Assembly (NCBI RefSeq): GCF_902459465.1
Contig: NC_047067.1
Span: 18,599,680-18,663,679 of the forward strand
DNA from: Asterias rubens
Lineage: Eukaryota; Echinodermata; Asteroidea; Forcipulatida; Asteriidae
Length of the DNA: 64,000 bases
Direction of reading: 5' to 3'
Numbering within the stretch: the stretch's first letter is position 1; each line of letters begins with the position of its first letter. Of the stretch, positions 56,544-64,000 are shown piece by piece. Made by a program: the position numbers and the translations under genes. Below the pieces are notes generated by a model that did not search any database, was not told the origin of the DNA, and worked only from the letters and a program-made list of their open reading frames with translations.

Positions 56544-59257
56544 GTAAGTTGGACTCGGTGCTCCAATTTTGGGGGGAAAAGGTAAACTTTCTGTATCCTG
56601 CTACCAGTTCTCCACTCAATTGTTTTTAAAAGAAACTCCTTTGAGTAAACCACTTTTTCATTTCATATTGAATAAAAAAGTGGTGGCAGGGATCTAAAGC
56701 CTACTGTTTTTGGACCCCCTAAACAAAAGGTGACAGTCATTATGGCAAAAACAAAAGAACTTTTGTCTGATTCATAGCTGGAGAAGGCCTTGCCCTACAA
56801 CTAAAAATTTCAATACAAAAAGTGGTCGTGTTTCTAGATATTGCTGAAAATCTGGAGCATTATGTCCACGCATGAAGAATAATCCCCAATAGGAATACAC
56901 AATCTGAGAAACGTTACTGCAGTAGTGCTTCTCAGATTCCAATTTCATAGAGTTGTTACGAAGAAAATCGTGCTTAGCAAATGTCTGACTTTGCTAAGCA
57001 CACAATGTTTCTGCTCGGCACGACTTTTCTATGCTAAGCAAAGTTTGTGCGTTTTTATATCGAAAGCTGCTGTAGGCTTCTAATCAACATTCATAAATAC
57101 CTCAGACAGTTTCGCTATTCCTATTGGTGGAGAGTGCGTCACGTGGGGGTGTTAAAACCTTTGATAATGACCAGTGTGTATAACCGGTTGTGAGCGGATA
57201 CTCCGCGTTAGTCTTGGGGCAAGACAGTTCTTGTTACGGGCGATGCGGGCGCTGTCTGTAAGTTGGCCGCGCTGTGTGTGAAAGGAAAATGAGAACGTGT
57301 TGCACCAAGACTATACGCGTATACGCATGAATGGAGCTGGAAACTGTCGGAAATAGGCGTCTCAGTCATAACAATGCAATACACGGACAGAGTTCTTACT
57401 TATTAACGCCTTTTAACCAAAAGGCATTTATGAATGGGAATAAAAGAGTAGTGACTCGTTCTTTAACGGCCGTTTAAAACCTTGCAGGGTCGTTGCCGTT
57501 TGATAAAGGGCCTTTATCACACGGCAACAATCCTGCCGGTTCTAAACGGCCGTAAAAGAACTCGTCGACTACACTTTTATTCCCTTTGTTTCTATTGCCA
57601 ATCATTTTAAGAGTGATTACTAAACATATTCCTTCCCTTGATTGTTTCTTTGTTGTTGTTTTTGTTTACAACAGGAAAGCATCGAGGGATTGATCGCCGA
57701 GGGTGTTGACATCAACCAAGCCCACGGAACTCTGCTACCCCTTCACTGTGCCTGCATGGCTGGGGACAGTGAATGCATTAAATTACTCATACAGAATGGT
57801 GCCGAGGTGCGTAGACAAGATCATAAAGTCCGAGACCTTGGACAAATCTGTACTTTAAAGTCAAAGTATACTTGGTTTTGGAATCGTTTGTTTTAATCCT
57901 ATATAAAGATATTCAATAAAACTCATGTCAAAAGGTGGTAGCGTTTTTGAGATATTTAAGAAAATGTGGAGCGGTTATGTCCACGCAGGAAGAATAATCT
58001 GTGACTAGAGTACACAAACTGAGAAAAGTTTCAAGCAGAAATGTTTCTCAGATGGAAAGCTTTTAAATCCCACTCTCTCCCAGGGGTTTGTGACCAGAGG
58101 TATTGATTTGGCTGGCCCCCCATGGGGAGTGAGGCTGGATACTGGCACATTATAAATGCTCAGTCCCTGTAAGAATTTTTCCTGAAATAGTTCTCTGGGG
58201 GTTTTCCTCCCACATCTAAAACTGAATTGTCCTTCATGGTCTTCTCTCCATTGGGTTCTTGGCTAGTATAGGGCGTCTTAAAACGCTTCCAACATTAGTA
58301 CCTCTGGGCCATAGTCATTCCTTAACATTCTCAGCTCCCTGGGGAGTATACAGCATGTGCTGCCAAATATGTAGCACACTAAATAAATCACAAGAACTAT
58401 CTCTGCCCTCACAGGTACCCATTTACCCCTGGGTGGAGGGAAGCAATTATAGTTAAGTGTCATGCTCAAGGACACAAGTGTCACGACTGGGACTCAACCA
58501 ACACTCTGCTGATCAGAAACAGCAGAGCTTGAGTTGGGTGCTCTTACTCGCTCAGCCCGGACACGCCACAGTAAATGAAATGGAAAAAAAAACCTATATT
58601 GTTATTATTTTGTTTTTACAGGTAAATGCGGTGGATGGGTACAGCCGTACAGCATTACACTATGCGGCAGAAAAGGATTCAGAGTGCACATCTCTTCTAC
58701 TTGAGTACGGTGCAGATGTAAATGCACCAGATGGTAATGATGACACCCCGCTGCATTGGGCGAGCTTCCGGAATAACGCCGACTGCGCAAAGGTTTTACT
58801 GAAGCATCACGCATCAGTGGACGCGTTAGACTCCAACCACGACACGCCTCTGAGTTGGGCGTCGATGAAGGGCAACCTGGAATGCATGATGCTGTTGTTG
58901 GAGTACGGCGCGGAGCCCAACACTATAAACTGCAGCGGGGCGTCCCCGCTGCTCCGCGTTAGCAACCTCTTCGCTATGGGTCTGAGCCGTGACCGAGACC
59001 TACAATGCCTGAATCTACTCTCTCGCGCCATCGGTCAGTTTGACCTCAGAGATCTCAACGGAGATTTCCCGAGATCTGTCGAGGGTGACGCGGAGTTGAA
59101 AATGATCATGACTGATCTATGCTGCTCACCGCGTTATCTACGTCAACAGTGCCGTTATAACATCCGTCGATCTTTGATGGATGGGAAGAGGACACGGTTG
59201 GTAGACAGGCTACCCCTTCCTCCTCCACTTCAACGTTACCTTCTTCTCAATGAGTAA
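56445..59257 (+). CDS. ASB8: ASB8-like ankyrin repeat and SOCS box protein; whole coding region, 3 exons
   Basis: Predicted substrate adaptor of an elongin B/C-Cullin 5 ubiquitin ligase. Exons 56445-56543, 57675-57806 and 58622-59257 join in phase 0 at GT-AG sites and give 288 aa, the length I recall for vertebrate ASB8. Residues 1-33 hold the N-terminal block (LWYLLEMAQNRYALSERLIR) similar to the vertebrate protein. Four ankyrin repeats follow at about 52-80, 82-111, 115-144 and 148-177, with TPLHWA and TALHYAA cores. The C-terminal SOCS box (about 246-288) has CRYNIRRSL as elongin-binding part and LPLPPPLQRYLL as Cullin-box part. The upstream ATG at 56440 is followed at once by TGA and was not used. 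The target substrate is unknown. Confidence 0.93.
57425..57580. repeat. Palindrome in ASB8-like intron 1
   Basis: GGGAATAAAAG / CTTTTATTCCC ends, TAACGGCCGTTTA inner arms and a GATAAAGGGCCTTTATC centre. The TTGCCGTTT/CACGGCAA pair completes the fold. Confidence 0.75.
57675..57806 (+). CDS. ASB8: ASB8-like exon, first ankyrin repeat
   Basis: Acceptor TTTGTTTACAACAG and donor GTGCGT flank 44 codons (ESIEGLI to NGAE). The stretch HGTLLPLHCACMAG and the following helix pair form ankyrin repeat 1. The frame closes only when spliced to the next exon. Confidence 0.92.
58230..58560 (-). mobile_element. SINE copy (second family), inverted, in ASB8-like intron 2
   Basis: The plus strand shows the complement of the second SINE family: GGTACCCATTTACCCCTGGG, then GCTCAAGGACACAAGTGTCA and the tRNA-head complement ending about 58560. 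It extends the open frame upstream of the ASB8-like last exon. 58080-58230 before it resembles the body of the SINE at 20970. Confidence 0.75.
58622..59257 (+). CDS. ASB8: ASB8-like terminal coding exon, ankyrin repeats 2-4 and SOCS box
   Basis: Acceptor TTTGTTTTTACAG ends at 58621; 211 codons and TAA at 59255-59257. The open frame extends 165 bases upstream of the acceptor through repeat-derived sequence, but protein similarity begins exactly at VNAVDGYSRTALHYAA. GC content and codon use here are higher than in the flanking DNA. Confidence 0.95.
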   Translation, partial: VNAVDGYSRTALHYAAEKDSECTSLLLEYGADVNAPDGNDDTPLHWASFRNNADCAKVLLKHHASVDALDSNHDTPLSWASMKGNLECMMLLLEYGAEPNTINCSGASPLLRVSNLFAMGLSRDRDLQCLNLLSRAIGQFDLRDLNGDFPRSVEGDAELKMIMTDLCCSPRYLRQQCRYNIRRSLMDGKRTRLVDRLPLPPPLQRYLLLNE

Positions 59258-59898
59258 TCAGGGAGTTTTTATTCAATGAGTGTCAGAGCCTGAAGCCTGG
59301 TTTATACTTTACGCAAAAGAGAATACAAAGCGAATTACAGTACGCAAATTCTCATTAGGGCTTGAAATTTAAGGGGAAATTCCACAAGACCTTTTACTGG
59401 ACCAGAATCCTTGTCACAAGACCAGATTAAAAATGAGAATAGTATGAAGAGACCAAAATCAAAACACATTTTTTACTTGGGCGTACAAACACTTTTCATC
59501 AGAAGAAAAGATTGAGAGTCAACATTCGAACATGATTTAAACAAAAATACAGTTGTTGAGTTGAAAAACACAAGAAAGGCGGACCAGTCAGTTTGTAAGT
59601 TACTGGCTCGACACTAAAGTCACTGGCCACTGCTCCAGTATAAATTTCAAGCCCTCGGCCTAATTTCATGGCTCTGCTTACTGCCGAATTCTGCGCTTAC
59701 GAACACGATTCCCTGCTTACTTGCCGAATTTCTGTGCTAGCCTTGTAAGCGCAGAATGTCTAGTAGCAGGGAGTACGCACGCACAGAAGCCAAACTTTGC
59801 CGCTAACCCATGAAATATGCTTGCTGTAAGCACAGAATTCCCTGCCTCCGTCTGTCCGTAAGCGCCTGTTCTGTGCTAACCCTATAAAATTGGGCCCT

Positions 59899-60724
59899 GC
59901 TCATGTATGGGTTGGTTTCAAATTATGACAATGGGAAATACGCTTCACTTTCTCAAATAGTGTGAAATAAGAACCAGGCCTAATGACTATATTTCTATCT
60001 TTGTATCAAATACACCATAGTGTCATTCACCTGCTATACCTATGGAGACATTTGTCCACCAAAACAGTAGCTTATGAATTTAGTACCCATTGTGGTTTAA
60101 TTAGTTTTATGGCACATATTATACTGACATTTTTGTTAAACTCAAAATGTTGTTTTCTTAATGAATTTTTTACAGATGTTGCTGTTTCAAAATGAGAAAA
60201 AAAAAACAATACAAAACTTTCACATGCAACATAAAATGCAAGCGACAGCCAAGGAAAAGAGCTGATGGACAAGTGAAAACATCAGGATCTTTATGATAAT
60301 TTCTTTTTAGTTTTTAAATTAACGACTTTCATTGGCGGATTTTTTTGTGCAATAGCTTAAATGAAAGTCATTATAACTTTTTAGAATCTATTTAAGTTTT
60401 AATCAAAATCTTTCGCGTCAAAACGGCCAAATGTCGGACCTTTGTATCTGTAAACTACTTATAGGTGAGTTATTTTTCTGTTTTTTTATGTTAATCCAAC
60501 AAACAAACATTTCTAGAAATGACCATTCTGTGCCCGATTCATAGAAAGACGCGATATGGTATTCAATACTCAGAGCCTTAGTCAATAGTAAAATATTAAT
60601 GCATGGATTATTCATGAAAAATGTGACGCGACTTCAGATTTTGACTGTCCTGTAAATCTATGAATACCAGACAACACAAAGGGATGGATTATGGAAGAAT
60701 TAATAATAATAACTAGTTTTAATA
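59899..60724. other. Downstream of the ASB8-like gene, nothing recognised
   Basis: AT-rich. No clear AATAAA close to the ASB8-like stop, so its 3' end is not placed. No protein frame is supported. Confidence 0.45.
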
Positions 60725-61052
60725 ATTTAGTTCTTATACGACGCATTGTATCAATGCGCTTTACATTAGTGCCCTCGTCCTTGGGGTCAATAACATTCCT
60801 GTAATTTTTCTCAACTCCCTGGGGAGTACAGCCCCGGGCTGCCATGGCGCCCCGGGCTGCCATGGCGCCCCAGTGGCTTTTTCGTACACACTATCAATCT
60901 TTACACTCGCAGTATCCATTTATACCCCCGGGTGAAGAGAAAGCACTTTGCTCGAGGGCACAAGTGTCATGACCAGGATTCAAACCCACACCCCGATGAC
61001 TTAACCACCAGAACTTGAGTCTGATGCTCTAAACCGCTCGGTCATGACACCC
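60725..61052 (-). mobile_element. SINE copy (second family), inverted
   Basis: Reads from ATACGACGCATTGTATCAATGCGCTTTACA-like tail to the tRNA-like head complement ACCGCTCGGTCATGACACC. A small internal duplication of CCCCGGGCTGCCATGGCG lies at about 60831-60867. Confidence 0.8.
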
Positions 61053-61282
61053 TATAAATGGATACCAACAAAGAGATGTTGATTTGAGCTAAAGTAAGAA
61101 GCATTAAAACTCATCATGCCCCACCTAACAACCCTCCCCAAAAAATGAATAAATATAATAAAGTTAATATTGATAATTTTTTAAAAAGTTTAAAAGTTAT
61201 TGTAAGTTATTAATTTAAAAGTATTGTAGAAGCACATGTAGATGTTTAACTGTATTTCAAAACAATTATTGAATACATTGTA

Positions 61283-61645
61283 GGGTGTCGTGGCCGAGTG
61301 GATAAGAACACCGAACTCAAGCTCTGGTGCTTCTGTTCAGCAGAGTGTGGGTTCGAATCCCGGTCGTGAAACTTGTGTCCCTGAGCAAGACACTTAACTA
61401 TAATTGCTTCTCTCCACCCAGGGGTAAATGGGTACCTGCGAGGGCAGAGATGGTTCTTGTGATTGATTTAGCCGAGTAGCGCATATTAATGTTGCACAAG
61501 GCTGTATACTCCCCACCAGGGAGCTGAGATGGTTTAAGAAGTGATTTAAGGCCCAGTGACCAGGGGTAATAATGTGAAGCGCTTTGGGACGCCCTCCAGG
61601 TGTGAAAAGCGCTATATAAAAACGGGTTATTATTATTATTATTAC
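61283..61645 (+). mobile_element. Full-length tRNA-derived SINE, second family
   Basis: Head GTCGTGGCCGAGTGGATAAG with B box GGTTCGAATCC resembles the tRNA-Leu type, but the body differs: AAGACACTTAACTATAATTG, then CCCAGGGGTAAATGGGTACC, and a tail AAGCGCTTTGGGAC ... GCGCTATATAAA followed by (TTA)n. Inverted relatives: 60725-61052, 58230-58560, 34425-34710 and 18730-18970. Confidence 0.88.
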
Positions 61646-61649
61646 ATTA

Positions 61650-62345
61650 TGCCTTTCTGTTTCGGTTTTTCCTTTATGTTTTGTATAATACAAAACAAAT
61701 GTATTTTACTATTTATGATATACTTGCAGGTTTCTCTTAGACATGCTAGAAGAATAATAACGCAACAGTGATTATTAGTTAAATATTGCCTGTGCAGCTT
61801 TTACTATTTTGCTCAAAGTTGGTGTCGCAAATTGCCCTTATAAAGCCTGAAGTGGAGACTATGTAGTGCTGCTGTTTTTATTATCAATAGTAAACATTTG
61901 AACTACTCTATAAAATATTAATATATGCAGATGTAAACCTGTTTGTATTTTCCATTATTTTTGTCAGTCGATTATTTCCTTGGGAAAGGACTGGGCTTGC
62001 TTTAATTCGACCTCCATTTTTCGAGCACGGTTTTATGTTTCAACACTAATAGCTTCCCCAAACACTTTCAAGTGAAGTGAAATTAGAAACAAAATCTGTT
62101 TCTATCCCTTTTCTTTAAGGTGTGCAACTATCTTTTTCAAATACCAACTAATAAACCACAAGGGAAACTGACCGGGTATTTTGTAATTTGATGCTTGGGT
62201 GAACAAAAAGTTCTGGTTTCTTACTTTGTCTTTAAAATGAATGTTTTTTTCCCCACCAAAATTCCAAGCTGTAACTAAAGTTGACTATTGTTATAACAAT
62301 ATTGCTGGGAATGGCCAAATCACCAATTTATAACAGGCACACTGT
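61650..62345. other. No gene seen
   Basis: AT-rich stretch between two SINEs without recognisable coding or repeat content. Confidence 0.45.
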
Positions 62346-62421
62346 TATAAGAGGACAGTAAAACAAAGAAACACAAAGCAGAAACGAGATTCGGGACTTA
62401 AGAATGTACTCTTTATAAGCA

Positions 62422-62742
62422 GTGTCATGGCCGAGCGGTTAAGAGCACCGGATTCAAGCTCTGGTGTTTGATCAGCAGAGTGTGGGTTCGAATCCCGGTC
62501 GTGACACTCGCTACATAAAATTGGGGAGGTAGTGCTTTCTGCTCTACCGGCCATGCTTCGGACTGACGATACACAAGCCTTCATCCGTATGGACTGTAAA
62601 AGGGGTACCCCGTTTCAGCCCTAGGAGTAGGTGGCAATTGGCCTCAGGAAAACGATTGTAGCCCACACCTTGAAGTGGCCTTCAGGCCTTGTGTGTCTGG
62701 CGACTTGCATAAAAAATATAAAAAAATAAAAATAAAAAAAGC
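62422..62742 (+). mobile_element. Full-length tRNA-Leu-derived SINE
   Basis: The head copies a tRNA-Leu: A box TGGCCGAGCGGTTAAG, anticodon-loop ATTCAAG (CAA), and B box GGTTCGAATCC at 62485-62495. The body includes the ATCCGTATGGACTGT segment and ends CGACTTGCAT plus an A-rich tail. Related copies: 18087-18709 (plus, expanded head), 2803-2963 and 8231-8428 (minus, head lost). Flanking it are two diverged direct repeats of about 70 bp (62352-62420 and 62747-62818). Confidence 0.88.
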
Positions 62743-63513
62743 AAAAAAGGACAGCAAAACAAAGGAAAAAAAAGCAAAAATGAGATTCAGGACTTTATGT
62801 ACTTTATATGTTAGCAGAACCTATTTATAACAGTGCTCTTCATAACATGGGTTGTTGTACAATGTTTGGTCATCCGATCAATAAACTTTTATGACAATTT
62901 ATGGCGCTTTGTCAACTGACCGTAATTTTAATTAAACCATGGAGCTAATTTTTCCTCCATGATTAAACTGATTGACACATGAAGCGACCAACTCATCGAT
63001 TGGGATAGATCATTGAACATATTGAAATTGCTAGTTAAACAATGTTTATGATTGACAGAACCAAACTATCACAAATATTTGGTTACTTGATCGCTCCTAT
63101 TGTTTTGAAAGGTCAGTGACGGGACTCAATTGAACCGCAACATGAATAGATAAAGGCCCTGGACACTATTGGTAATTACTCAAACTAATGTTTAGCATAG
63201 AAACTTACTTGGTAACGAGCAATGGAGAGATGTTGATAGTGTAAAACATTAGAGTTCCATGTTGGGATTCGAACCTTGGTCCAAACATTAAATGGCTGAC
63301 AAGGGAAGAGAAACAAACTTGTTGATATTTATACCAAATTGTGTTTCTGACAGCAAATTTAATTAAAATGTAGGCAATCAATGCTGTCAAAATTCAGTGA
63401 CGAAAAGTCAATAAATATTGATAATTGTAATCGTTCCATTTCCTGAGATCTTCATGTTGGTTTAAGAAAAGGCATTACACCTGTTTTGGTAACACACATC
63501 ACTTGCTACTTGC

Positions 63514-63551
63514 TATAAAAAGGGCCTCACTTTATTTCCCAATTCACTCAA
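63514..63551 (+). promoter_or_regulatory. Core promoter of the C-type lectin: TATA box and initiator
   Basis: TATAAAAAG at 63514-63522 lies 32 bases before an initiator-like TTCACTC centred on A 63546. This predicts a 5' untranslated leader of only about 32 bases before ATG 63578. Spacing is what a strong TATA promoter requires; an inducible, highly expressed gene is a reasonable inference. Confidence 0.65.
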
Positions 63552-63577
63552 TTTGTGAAAGTGCACTTAAGGAAAAC

Positions 63578-63730
63578 ATGTACTCCGTTACGCTTGGTGT
63601 TGTGTTGCTGCTCGTGGCGGGAGCTTATGCTCAGAGTGAATGTCCGAGTGGGTATGAGCTTTTCGATGGAAGATGCTACATGGTGTCCGAGGAAGGTACG
63701 TGCTGGGAGGAAGCCAAAGCGCGATGTGAG
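63578..63730 (+). CDS. Secreted C-type lectin, first coding exon (gene continues beyond the window)
   Basis: MYSVTLGVVLLLVAGAYAQ is a clear signal peptide. Then CPSGYELFDGRCY and TCWEEAKARCE match the N-terminal strand and helix 1 of C-type lectin domains (W-x-x-A-x-x-x-C). Exon ends GAG followed by donor GTAATG, phase 0, 51 codons. The remaining exons with the sugar-binding motif lie outside, so carbohydrate specificity cannot be judged. Such small secreted lectins are common in the immune and skeletal protein sets of echinoderms and other marine invertebrates. Confidence 0.88.
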
Positions 63731-64000
63731 GTAATGTTCATGATGTTAACAAAGACATTTTTTTAATGAAACCTTTGATGTTAAACCAGTATCTTTATCA
63801 CCTTTTGCATGAGGCTCCCAATATTAAAATTATCTTCAAGTATAGAATATGCACACTTTGCGAATGTTTGAACATTGTGACCGAGTTAGTTTCCTTTATA
63901 TCACACATTATAGCAATGTATCTTGGGAATCCAATGTCATAAAATGTTTGTGTTTTCTTACAAATGCAAGTTCGTTTTGTGATCAACAAACTACTACTGG

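Noticed and set aside
58457..58621. N-terminal extension of the ASB8-like last exon
   Set aside because: Derived from an inverted SINE; a good acceptor ends at 58621 and similarity to ASB8 starts right there.

Overview
This is a gene-poor, repeat-rich stretch of an animal genome: spliced genes, kilobase introns, tRNA-derived SINEs, many foldback MITE-like repeats and non-LTR retrotransposon remnants. The gene content (an ALK4/5/7-class TGF-beta/activin type I receptor, an ASB8-like ankyrin/SOCS-box protein, and the start of a small secreted C-type lectin) suggests a marine invertebrate deuterostome, most likely an echinoderm. The species assignment is an inference. The coding exons are seen directly in the sequence.

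Layout. 1-14143: no recognisable protein gene; SINE pieces, MITEs, a 78-bp minisatellite and the probable 3' UTR of the receptor. 14144-53638 (minus strand): a complete type I receptor gene in ten coding exons, with every splice phase consistent. It encodes 573 aa, or 519 aa if exon 4 is skipped. Its introns hold most of the repeats. 53639-56397: gap between two divergently transcribed genes, holding MITEs, two tiny hairpin insertions and a retrotransposon fragment. 56445-59257 (plus strand): complete ASB8-like coding region in three exons, 288 aa. 59258-63500: SINEs and MITEs. 63514-63730 (plus strand): core promoter and first coding exon of a C-type lectin that runs off the window.

The main discovery is exon 4 of the receptor (32241-32402). 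It encodes a full, perfectly spaced Kunitz/BPTI domain between the three-finger ligand-binding ectodomain and the membrane span. The exon is phase 1-1, so it can be included or skipped without changing the frame, the classic signature of exon shuffling. I know of no type I TGF-beta receptor described with a Kunitz domain. Its P1 position is Asp, so trypsin-type inhibition looks unlikely and a binding or structural role is more plausible.

Other notable structures: a partial duplication of receptor exon 9 with its splice acceptor; a SINE whose A-box segment is expanded into twelve 29-bp units; a 1757-bp DNA element with eight copies of a 13-bp motif near its ends; two 56-59 bp hairpin insertions with 9-bp target duplications; and a 235-bp tandem array with alternating A/B units.

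The receptor is expected at the plasma membrane, passing activin/TGF-beta-type signals to Smad2/3. The ASB8-like protein is expected to be a substrate adaptor of a Cullin-5/elongin B-C ubiquitin ligase. Nothing in the sequence shows a functional link between the two beyond their head-to-head placement.
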